Positions 35,438 to 50,753 of a DNA stretch of 64,000 bases are shown here, piece by piece (positions within the stretch are counted from its first letter, which is position 1; each line of letters begins with the position of its first letter). The stretch covers positions 13,230,367 through 13,294,366 of the forward strand of contig CM040446.1 of the NCBI GenBank assembly GCA_022749755.1. Reading direction: 5' to 3'. Source of the stretch: Azadirachta indica (taxonomy: Eukaryota > Streptophyta > Magnoliopsida > Sapindales > Meliaceae). Both the position numbers and the translations under genes were made by a program. The notes under the pieces are model-generated. The model worked only from the letters and a program-made list of their open reading frames with translations. It searched no databases and was not told where the DNA came from.

Positions 35438-37475
35438 GGCTGACTTTTCTTTTTCTAAATACTCGGTTAATTCCTTTTATTATAATTAATTCTTCAGCAC
35501 AATTTTATCAAAATGATGAAAAACAAATTTAAAGTAATATTTAAGATATTCTTTATGTCACATTTTTTCCTTTATTTTTAACTTCTTTAATTATTCTTTA
35601 ATTTTTTTTTTTTTTTTTACTCTTTACTTCCTTACTTAACATATTTGTAAAGCCATATCTTAGATCATTCTTTTTTATTTTTTTTAAATAGATGGTGTTG
35701 TGTTTTGAAATGACAAATAATTTAGTGTCAACAAAAGAGTTCGTACTTCCACTTCCAATTTATATATATGGAGTAATAACGTTTTAGTTCCTAAATTTAA
35801 AAGAAAAAACAAATTAGGACATTATTTAAAAAATTTTAACATTTTTGTCCCTAATGTAACAATGTTAAGCACGCCCATTAAAAAGTAGTCAAAGTACAAA
35901 TTTCCCCTTGGAAAATTTGAATGATGTGAGATAAGTATTTGATTAAATGCCAATAAAAGATTGTGGGTTGTAGATAGAGTTTTTATGTGTTATTTATGCT
36001 ATAAATTATCCACTTCTCATATATATCAACAAACCAACTCTCCGCAATCATATTTTCAAAAAAAAAAAAAAAAAGTTTCTTCCCATAAACCCATGTTTCA
36101 TAATCAATTCACAAATAAAAAATTTAATTCAAAATACATGACTATTTTACGCATTTTGCAAACAACATCACATTATACGGGAGTAAATACAAAATTGCAA
36201 GGCTTTGCAATTGGATAAGCTTTCAATTATCTATTAAGGAATTTTTTAGAGTCAAATGACAAAGACAGTTGTAATTGAATGAGTGTTGGATAAATGCACT
36301 AAAGGCTATCATGCAAGTGCAAAGTGCCGGTGCCCTTGAAAATTTTAACATATGAAGACAGACTTGACATCAAATTAGAGACGCAAATATTAAAATTTAC
36401 CTAATAATATTTTAAATTGTTATTTCACTAAGATTCAATGACTAAAATGATAACAACTTGTATCCAAAAATTTACAGTGTTATTAAACATTTCTTCAACT
36501 TTTGACGATGTAGGAAGATAATCTCCCTAACTTTCATAAGGATTAACTATTTTACTTACAGATATTAAAAAAGTATATAGACGAATTAAATTTTCTTTAT
36601 TACTAATGCATAATAATTAATATGACCATATGCTATATATATAATAACATTTAAATTGATAAATGGTAATGACAATTTTACCTTTAATATTTTTTTGAAA
36701 AATTTAACCTTAATTATTTTCTTAACAATAATCTTATTTGATTAGTATATTGATATAAATTATTAAATTGATTACTCTTGATTATTGATCCTCAATTATT
36801 TAATAGTTTACATATAATAAATTAATCAAATAAGGTTACAATTACTAAATTTGAGTGAAAATATCCAAGTGGTATCATAAGCAACTCCATTTAAATTCTG
36901 GGATAAATTTTTTATGTAATATTGATAATTTATATATATATATAATATTTCAAAAAAAAATCACATAGTGATAAAAAAAAATAATCAGAAAAAAAATCAT
37001 GTTATGTTTTTAATGAGTAATTCCATTGGACCATCTTACCAAGTTTTTATCTTTAAAATTTTATTATAAAAAGTTTTGTTATTAATAAACAAAAATTGAT
37101 GGTTAGAAAATAATACCAAACAATTGCTTAGTATTTAAATAAATAAAACCTACCATCTTAAATTCATTCAACTAGAAAACATAAAAATAAAATAACAAAA
37201 AATTTGTTGATTTCAAATTTACAATGTTATAATATATAGTTATTTATTATATTTAGTTAATTTGTTCAATATAATTTAAGAAAATTGAAAAATTTAATGA
37301 AAATTAAGAGAATAAATCAAATCAATGGCATGCAACAAATTATTGTCAGAACTTTAGATGAGAAAAATGCAAGTAGGACGCAGGATACCATTTTACGCAT
37401 TTTTATTTAATAATCATATGTACATATATATTAATTATTTCATATCAAATAAAAAAATATATATATTTTATTTAA
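35438..37475. other. AT-rich intergenic region
   Basis: Over 2 kb of very AT-rich DNA with A and T homopolymers. No open frame has protein-like composition. It serves as the spacer between the divergent WD40 and RPT6 genes. No transposon domain seen. Confidence 0.5.
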
Positions 37476-37484
37476 TATATAAAA
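37476..37484 (+). promoter_or_regulatory. Candidate TATA box of the RPT6 gene
   Basis: TATATAAAA, about 180 bases before the RPT6 ATG. The surrounding DNA is also AT-rich, so specificity is limited. Confidence 0.35.
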
Positions 37485-37660
37485 GGGGTAAAAATCTGAC
37501 TTGATGAAAAAGAAACTAGAATTGAACCGCCTCAGACCCAGTAGGCAGGCTATAAACAGCACTGAGCCATCGAGCGCCACAGTTACAGATATAATAAACC
37601 AACGACGATACTTGATCCGAACGAAATTAGATTCGAACAAATCGAGGTCGCTCGGTAACA

Positions 37661-42124
<4,464 letters not shown>

Positions 42125-42690
42125 TCGCCTTTATGCACTATTGAAATAGTGCTGCACTTGGTGTTGGATATTTGCGCGATAGGCTCTTTTGCCTGGCGGT
42201 TGTCATTTGTTGCACTCTCCGTGAACAAGTAGTTTACCAGCTTTTTTTTTTTTTTTTTTTAATAGATATGTAATCTGGGAGCTGCAGTAAAGAAACATTT
42301 GTCTTGTATGCTGCACTCAAAGCCAGTTTCCTGATTTGTTTGGTGTGTTTTTAACTCTTTATAGGAAGAAAGAAATAGGTCTGTCATTTTAACGTCTAAG
42401 CCCTGCTCTATATGGTGGGACAGGTCTGTCTGACAAAACATTCCCGGACGGCCACCAAATCTTTTCGTCATATTTCTCAAGTTTTTAATTACTTATTTCA
42501 AATAATTGCATTAATTTGGGAACCCAATTTAAGAAATGAACACAAAAAAATTTGGCAACTGTGACATATAACCTCTATTTTGGATTTGCACCCGTATGGT
42601 TGGGTGTCAGTATAGAATTATTACTGCTGGCTCGATGCCTCTGTTCCTCGAGTCTGTCTAGCACCAGTAAAGAACGAAGAAATCCATTCT

Positions 42691-42716
42691 GCCGCTGCTG
42701 CTGCTGCTGCTGCTGT
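42691..42716. repeat. (GCT)n microsatellite
   Basis: About eight GCT units downstream of RPT6. Confidence 0.85.
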
Positions 42717-43813
42717 CATCTTTTCCTTCTATTTATTGGTTTTCATTTTATGCATATATATGTTGTGCGGTCTGACTCCACTCCATCGGCAATTGTTGAC
42801 TGCCTTCCTCCTCCTGATCTAATGCATCATAGCTTACGTCCCAGCGCTCGACTGATTATTGTCAACTGTTGGGAGATCGTATATGCTTATTTTTGCACAT
42901 GTACGGAGTACAGTCTCTTATCTTATCTGGATAAGTAAATTTAATTTAATTTTGATTGGGAAAAATAGCTCTTGCAGATGCAGCACAAGCAGCTACAATT
43001 TGAAGAAATTAATTGTTAAATCTATAATGAGTCATGTGACCGTGATGGAAGAGATTATTATTATTATAATTACGGTTGTTAGAACGGCAAGTTTGTTCAA
43101 CTAAATGTATATGATACCTGCATATTTTACCTTTATTCTGCGTGCTTTATTTATTTTTGTGAAAGAATTGAAATCTTTCTGGACAGGACAGACATGAGAT
43201 ACCTAGTATATTACAATACAGACCCCCCCACATAAAGAAACTGGAAAAGTACCTTTTATTCCCCTCAAAAAATTCTTCAACGTTCTTGAGATTAAGTTTT
43301 CAAATTATATTTTAATACCGTCCCCCATTAGTTCCACACTGTATGTTCTGACAAACAAATGCCAACCATTCTTCAACCACACAACATGGTAGGTTTAAGT
43401 ATGCGGAAGAAGAAGATAATAAGTAGAAGTAGTTGGCACTAGTTCTGTCTTTAAAGTAAAGTAGGTTTAGATTTTTCGTCCATCTATTTGATTTCATATT
43501 TTTTTTTTTTTCTGTGAACTCGGAAACATCAATTTAGACAAATGTGGCCACATCTTTATCAATGGATTAAACCTGGAGCTGTAGCCGGAGCCAAGCCATG
43601 ATTGGGTCAGCAGTCAACCCCATCCGATGGTTTTGAGGACAGTATATTCAAATAAAAACCGCATTATGTTATATAATATAATATATAAAAACTTACGAGT
43701 GGGTGTTACGTTCTCTTATCCGTAACCTTGTTCCCATCTCCTCCAACCATTCATTTCATTTCATTATCTTTGAGTGAAAGGCCTCATCAATTTGTTTCTT
43801 TGATTTACGCTTC

Positions 43814-43840
43814 TATATATATATATATATATATATATAT
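43814..43840. repeat. (TA)n microsatellite
   Basis: Thirteen uninterrupted TA units about 285 bases before the EG45-like gene. Confidence 0.9.
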
Positions 43841-44124
43841 CTGCAGAATTCATTATCCAATTAGAGTTTAATTAAATGATAATCATGGCTAAATCCGCGT
43901 TTCTGAGTTGGCAAAACATTGACTCACCAAAGTTTTGATACTTTTTCAAGCCGTCTACTTCTATAATAAACAAATTGAAAATTATAAACTTGAGTTAATA
44001 ATCTTTTCGGTTTATGTTGACTTGGAATATAATATCAAAAATCCTTAAGAATTATACTACACTATACTATACTATAACCCGATTCTTTTGAATAACCTAA
44101 GCTCCCTTCCTGCAATCAAACAAT

Positions 44125-44813
44125 ATGCCGAGCCTGTGGTGGCTATCTTTCTTCTTCCTTTATATTTCACAGCTTTTTCCCACCGCTTTTGCCGATGTTG
44201 GCACTGCTGCCCGCTACAGTCCTCCATATTTACGTATGTAATATAATCACAAGAAACATATAGAGCCATTCACTCGATCTGTTGACCTTTCCTTTCTTGC
44301 TGTATGTATAAATTGTAACTAATATATATACATATATGTATGCACACAGCCTCAGCTTGCGGTGGAAATGATCCGACACAGTTTCCGTCGAGCAATTTAT
44401 TCGGAGCAGCAGGAGATGGTATATGGGATAATGGAGCATCATGTGGGAGACAATACTTGGTGAGATGCATAAGCGCCTCGGATCCTGGAACTTGCAGAGC
44501 TGAAAACACCATCCAAATCAAGATTGTGGATTATGCTCTTCGAACCCAATCTCAACCATCGGCTTCAGGCACAACCATTGTTTTGTCTGAGACTGCCTTC
44601 AGTACTATTGCCAACTCAACCGCTGCTGATCTCATCAATATTGAATTTCAACAGTAAGTTCTCTATAACTTACTCTCTGAGATTTCTATAACTCAACCCA
44701 ATATTCGTTGAAAGAAATTAAGAAAGAAAACGATGGAGACTTTTCTTTTTCTTTCACTTGTCACTTATATAATGAACGATTGTCTATACATCTTCTACGC
44801 ATGCAGGGTATGA
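44125..44813 (+). CDS. EG45-like domain / plant natriuretic peptide, secreted
   Basis: Small secreted expansin-like (barwin-type) protein of 139 residues. Exons: 44125-44233, 44350-44653 and 44807-44813. Residues 1-23 are a signal peptide (MPSLWWLSFFFLYISQLFP...AFA) with likely cleavage before Asp24. The mature part begins DVGTAARYSPPYLPSACGG and keeps the family's FPSSNLFGAAGDGIWDNGASCGRQYLVRCI segment and conserved Cys. It lacks the expansin C-terminal binding domain. Relatives are Arabidopsis EG45-like proteins (plant natriuretic peptides) and the citrus blight-associated p12; they act in the apoplast in ion, water and stress responses. The final exon is seven bases and supplies the end of Gln, Val and the stop. 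If that intron is not used, a TAA inside the donor gives a protein one residue shorter, so the C-terminus is uncertain by one residue. Confidence 0.85.
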
Positions 44814-46440
44814 TCGATATCAGAACTCGGTTTGATTTGAATCTTCTCTTCTGCAATCAGAAATATTAATTAAATTCTAAAATAAATTTTCACAAAAGAA
44901 ATTTATGTGATTAATATTCTCGATCGAGCAATATATGCATAATTTGTTTCATCTGTAATGTCAGAGTTGTATTGTTGATTCCCTCACATTTTATATTTTT
45001 CGAACCTTATCTATGATTGCCCCAATTCATTGCTCACCTCTTCTTCTGCTTCTTCTTCAATAACAATAATAATAATCATCAATTAAATATCTGTCCTTTT
45101 ACTCTTCCCTTATATTATTGTATTTTAAAATGAATAATACAAACGGAGAATATTAATTCATTATTCTGGAACTTTCATGCCAGCTGCTTCGTGGTTTCCG
45201 AAGTTTCTTCGACCGGTCTAATTTGTTTTTTGATTTAACTGCTAGAATATCACCTAATTAATATAATAATATACGCAGATACTGTTATGATTCACCAGTC
45301 ACCACCATTTTTGTTTTTCATCTAAACCTCTTTCTCCACAAAGAAATAGATTCAGATCCCATAGACATCTAATATCAACAAATCATCCCCTCTCAAAGTC
45401 ACCTTATACTATATAAGTGTCATAACATGATCTTAGATGGATGGTTTGCGTTTTTGTTTGTCCTTTTTTTTTTTTTTTGACGTGGAATTTTAAATTATAA
45501 TTAAATACAATCTGTAATCTTTAATCACATCTCGTCTTAAAGCATAGTTGTGGGGTCTGTTTGCGTTAACTTTAGCATTTTGCTGAGGAAGAATGCCCGA
45601 CTCCCTCACGTTATTTGACTTAATACCTCGGTACCTTTCTCTTATTTTTATAATATTTAGAATGTCCTTCTCATATCTTACTTGACAGATAAAGTATAAT
45701 AACATACAAGTCTATAAAGTTTAACCAATTAACATAAATAATTTTAATAGTTTTAAAAATATATATAAAATTTTTAATTTATTAAAAAATAACAATTATA
45801 CCCTTATATAATATTAATTAATAACAAAATATTTTTTTCAACTCCTAATTAAAATAAATATTAAAATAATAATATATTTTTTTTTATAATATATTAATAA
45901 CTAATTTATAAATTATCTTTTGAATATAAATTTATTTAAACTTTGAATTTCTTTTTATTATGATATTATTATTATTTACTATAATTAATAAAATATTATT
46001 ATTTTTATTTATTTAATATTTATATAAATTTTTTATGTATAAAAAATTTAAAGATAAATTTTTATTTATAATATTTTATTTATTTTAATATAAAAATATT
46101 ATTTATATTGACTAACACATGAAGAACAATATATTTAAAAAAAATCATATCATTATTATTACATATACAAATCTATCTATATAAATTGATATAATAATGT
46201 TATATCATATTACTATATATTCTACATTTTTATAAAAACTTTTAATTTGAAGTATTTTTTATTTGTGAAATACATTCTTATAGTTGAAAATAACTTTTTT
46301 TTTAGTTATAAAACTCATTATTGTTTTCAAATTCTAAAAAAGGATTAATGAGATATGAGTCCTTAAAATTTGATCCATTAATCTAACTAATATTGAATTG
46401 TTAATATATTGTAAAATAAATAAACTTATATTTTAATTAT

Positions 46441-46530
46441 AATATATTAATAAATATTTAGTTATCAATGTGTTATAAAATAAAATATATTATCATTTTA
46501 ATATTTATTTTCAGTTAGAAGTTAAAAATA
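46441..46530. repeat. Internal direct repeat of the inverted-repeat element, copy 1
   Basis: About 90 bases, starting AATATATTAATAAATATTTA, reappear nearly unchanged at 46787-46876 inside the right arm. It suggests partial duplication of the arm into the centre of the element. Confidence 0.75.
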
Positions 46531-46786
46531 CCCATAAAAGACCCAATTTATCAAAAAATAATGATTATATCCTTATTTGATAATAGTTAGCTAAATAAAT
46601 AAATAAATAATAAATGTATGATTTCTTTTATTTATTTTTTTATAATGCCTATGTAATATAGAATTGTTAATATATTGTAAAATTTTATTATTATATTATA
46701 GTACAATAATTATGATTATATATAATTATAAGTATTGTATTATAATATTTTATTTATAGATTAATATTTATTTATGATTTGTTTAT

Positions 46787-46876
46787 AATATATTAATAAA
46801 TATTTAGTTATCAAGGTGTTATAAAATAAAATATACTATTATTTTAATATTTATTTTTAATTAAGAGTTGAAAATA
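46787..46876. repeat. Internal direct repeat of the inverted-repeat element, copy 2
   Basis: Second copy of the 90-base repeat, at the inner end of the right arm. It differs from the first copy by only a handful of bases and short indels over the first 75 bases. Confidence 0.75.
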
Positions 46877-48293
46877 ATTTTTTAGCTAATTAATATTATG
46901 TAAGGGTATCGTTTTTTTTTTAATAAATTAAAATTTTTATGAATATTTTTAAAACTATTAGGACTATTTATGTTAATAGACTAAAATTTATAGACTTATA
47001 TGTTATTACATTTAACTCTGTCACGGAAGAGATTTCGGGGTATTATAAAAATAACAGGGAGGTACTAAGATATTAAGTCAAATAATAGGAAGAAATCGGG
47101 CATTCTTCCTTTTGCTAATTATTTGAGTGTTTGATTATGTGATTAAAAAGATTTTATCAAACTAAAAAAAAATTTTGTATGATAATTTTACCTAAAAAAT
47201 TAGACATAAAAATTAAGAGCTCAACACTCACTAACTTAACATTGAAACTCAAACTAGTATCCAGACTTCAAACTAGATAATGAAACAAACCTCACATGAT
47301 AATATTAATTATCACACGATCTACATTATTTATTCTTATTAGTTGTATTGATTTTATATTCAGTAATATTATTATACCTTATCAATTAATTATATAATTT
47401 ATGTGGGATTTTATACCCAATTATATTAATAAAAAAATATTTTGTTATTTATTTTTTTATTAAAATACACTGCATGAGTTAATTGAAATTTCAAAAGCAC
47501 TTTTATTATTTTTTTCTTCTAAATACCTTAATATAGGCTCTTATAGACTTTTTAAAATTATTTTTTGACTCTGAAACACTTTCAAACGTACCCGATCAAA
47601 GTCTTATAAATATTAGTGGTTAATTGTATAATACAGTTATCAATGATTTTATATATATATATATATATATTACTAATTTGTTGACTAAAATAGACTAATT
47701 GATCATCCTATCTACGTAATGAACAATCAAATTCCCAAATTTGTCCTTTGGTTTGGATGGATCCAAATTTGTATTCATCGACCTGGAAGTATCAGACTCA
47801 TAGAGTATATTCTTAATAACCTTTTTTATTTTTTAATGAACATGGACATCTTTAATTATTATATTTATATATATATATATATATGATAGGAGGAGAATAT
47901 ATATATATATATATATAAACACTATTAATCAATGACACCATAAGATTTAGATCTTGAACAAATTAATGTGCTATCCTAATGAATCATTAATTCTATAATA
48001 CATTAAAACATATTGAAATGATATAACGTAACTATACATGTGACGTCGACTTAACAATATCGAAAACCTAGCTTTGACCGACTTTTTCACAAATGCTAAT
48101 GTGAATGCTTGGAAAAATATCCAGATTCTGGTACGTTAAAAAGGATATTAGAAAGAAATATTAATGCACGCACGGGCCCATAGCTTAGGAGGAGGAAACA
48201 ACAAAAAAAAAAAAGAGGGTAAGTTACGTACGTAAAAGTCATTCATTAAGCCCTGTTCGATCCTGCTCAACGTACACTATATATATGAATGTT

Positions 48294-48349
48294 CTCTCTC
48301 TCTCTCTCTCTCTCTCTGTCTACATATACATATATATATATATATATAT
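48294..48349. repeat. (CT)n-(TA)n compound microsatellite
   Basis: A CT run followed by a short spacer and a TA run. It lies in the gene desert. Confidence 0.85.
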
Positions 48350-49404
48350 GAATGCTTGCTGGGAATTTGATTATAAATTAAATGATAGAATTAACTGAAT
48401 GCATGTTAGATGGCCTCTGGTTGTTTTGATGGTGTGATCAAATTAATAATTATATATATATATATATATATACATATAATTGGTATCTAGAAACTTGAAA
48501 GTATATGCTAGTAACATGTGCTTTTTAAAAGTTATGTCCACTCAAATGATGAGTAGAATGCTGTGTAGAGTCAAGGCCAAATTGCGTATTAATTGCGAGC
48601 AATCACTCTCCAGAGTATGAACGCAGAGAAAATTTTCACTTCCGTAATCGACTGGGAAATTTGAATTTTCCATCCATCCATCCATCGACAGCATCAAATA
48701 TACCAGATTTTCTTTCCCTTTTGTAGCTATTAGGAGGCAAAGTATACCTCAATTAATGCATTTGATACTCAATAATTATACTTATATGTAAAACCCACAT
48801 GTTTAAAAGAACAAGTGAATCTGTTATTATATAACATGTTTAATTGATGTTAATGAATGAATTTCTTCTTATTATTGGAGTAATTTTTTTAAGGATAAAT
48901 AACAAAAATATGGGTATCTATAGTTGAGGGAATAGATCTTCTTTTCTCCTAATATGAAAGTGTGTCTTTCTTCGTTGTTTCCTTCAAATTTAGGAATTTA
49001 TTCATTGTTAGCCCCCTTTTTAATTAATTTGTAAATTGCAATGATCATATTTAAAACTATAAATAATAACAAAGATAATATGACTAATTTTAGTGGTCGT
49101 TTAGATGCCTTTACAAAAATTAGTTTTATTTTTATATGTTAAATTAATAAAAATAGATTTAGTTACATTTTTTAACTTTCTTTTTTAAAGAAATGCCATG
49201 ACATATTACCTAATGTTTAGAAAAATTAACGAAGATTAATTAATTTAGCAATTAATAACATCTAATATATATCTCTCATATTTGAGAAAATCTAAAGACG
49301 TTTTGCATTTCTAACAGTAATTTAGAATCAATTGCAAAAAATTTTCATCAGATTTTTTTTTAACTTAATCTTTAAAAGGTAAAAGGATAGATAGAGTCGT
49401 AGAG

Positions 49405-49920
49405 TTGGGCAATTTTCGGTTCATTTTGGCTTTTTAAACAATCAAATTGAACCAAAATAGAGTTGAGGTTTAAGAAATTGAATCGAACTTTGGAATCAAA
49501 TTTTGAAATTGAATTAATTCAATTTGATTCCAAAGTTTAGTTCTAAAGTTTTGTTTTAACTTTGATTTTCTTTTAGGTTTTCTATTCTTAAATTTTAGGG
49601 ATATTTTTATATAAGTCTCTAGACTTTAATAATTGTAAAAAGAGAGATAATATTTAAAATTTATAATAATATTTCTTATTTTAATATGTATTTCTATAAT
49701 TTTTAAATTTTTTTATTTATTTATAATTTTTTATTAAATTTTGGGAATATAAATAAAATTTATAATTGGTCCTTCGATTTGTATTCAATTGAACCCAACC
49801 AAAAAAATTTAAAAATAATTCAACTAAATTAGTATAATAACAGAGCCAAATCGTATGAGTCGTTTGGTTTGATTCAATTTGCGTCCGTTCAAATATTTTA
49901 TCCAATCCTACATATGCCCA
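49405..49920. repeat. Hairpin-rich AT sequence, possible short inverted-repeat element
   Basis: Several nested imperfect palindromes occur here. One is centred near 49514, where GAACTTTGGAATCAAATT pairs with AATTTGATTCCAAAGTTT. Another pairs GGTTCATTTTGG with TTGAACCAAAAT. The stretch begins near GGGCAATTTTCGG and ends near ATATGCCCAAA, so both ends read GGGCA inward. This resembles a short degenerate element, but the boundary call is weak. Confidence 0.35.
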
Positions 49921-50753
49921 AATCATTTTTTAAATCATCTTAGTTATTTAGGAGTAATGTTTTAAAATTGGATGTTGAACAAATGAAGTTACACTGATAA
50001 CCATTTTCGCCAACCTTCGAGGACTATTTTTTAAAATTTTAATTACATAAAAACACATATTAGTAAATCTTTTTAAAAATTTTAATAATGTTTGTTTAAT
50101 ACTTACAAATTTCAATTGTATACAATAAAGTTTAATAATTTATATTATTATTTTTTATAAACACTTTAAAATAATTAATATATTCATTAATATCGAATAA
50201 ATTTAAAAAATTTAAATAAAAAATAAAAATATTTTATTTCTTTTTGTTATTATTAAAACTTTTAATCAAAATAAAATATGACATGGGCTCCTTCATTTTT
50301 CTTTGGGCAAAGCGGGATGCCAACATCGTTTTAGTAGAGGTTTTGGGCCAGAGACTGTGGGGGCCCAAATATATTGTTTTCCCAAGTCAAGCACGTGCGC
50401 TGTACGCACCTGCGCGCCAACTAGGCAAGAGTAAGAGTCCCCTATATCCTCCAAGACCGATCATTTCCTCTACATCGCGCGACTCTTTCTCTTATTATTC
50501 ATCTACGCTTTTTGAAAAGTACACTGAATTTTTCTCTGCAATTATCTGTAATTTCCAGGTATTTAATTTTATATCAACCAATATTCACACGATTTTCCTA
50601 ATTTTTGATAATTAAACAACTTCATCATCAAATATAATTGGACGCTTCTTCGTTCATTGACTTGACTCGTTTTGATCATCTTTGTGCTTTCAATTGAAAC
50701 ATCTTTTAGGGTTTTAAAAAGTTTTCGGTTGTCTTTTTAAAGGTAGACGATCC

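Larger units (their letters stand above)
42125..44124. other. Intergenic region with simple repeats
   Basis: Contains the RPT6 3' UTR, a (GCT)n tract at 42691-42716 and a (TA)n tract at 43814-43840. The 128-codon frame at 42552-42938 encodes poly-Cys through the GCT tract and looks spurious. No RNA gene seen. Confidence 0.5.
45514..47154. mobile_element. Long inverted-repeat element (MITE/foldback-like)
   Basis: The stretch near 45587-45910 is repeated in reverse complement near 46795-47109. The arms begin with the same GGAAGAATGCCCGA (45587-45600; reverse of 47096-47109). They stay alignable for about 320 bases through blocks such as TTATTTGACTTAATA, AGTCTATAAA, ATTAACATAAAT and ACCCTTA-ATAATATTAATTA. 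Weaker similarity (AATCTTTAATCACAT) extends the ends to about 45514 and 47154. The 0.9-kb centre is AT-rich, has no transposase frame, and carries an internal direct repeat. This fits a non-autonomous DNA transposon with long terminal inverted repeats. I could not identify a target-site duplication, so borders and superfamily are open. Confidence 0.7.
44814..50753. other. Gene desert with inverted-repeat element and simple repeats
   Basis: Nearly 6 kb of very AT-rich DNA. It contains a long inverted-repeat element (45514-47154), several (TA)n and (CT)n tracts (47866-47919, 48294-48349, 48450-48480), and a hairpin-rich stretch at 49405-49920. The last 350 bases, GC-richer and with a CACGTG near 50393, form the promoter and leader of the RING-CH gene. 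No gene is supported. Confidence 0.55.

Noticed and set aside
42552..42938. A 128-codon plus-strand frame with a poly-Cys run.
   Set aside because: The Cys run is a reading of the GCT microsatellite, and the rest lacks family similarity.
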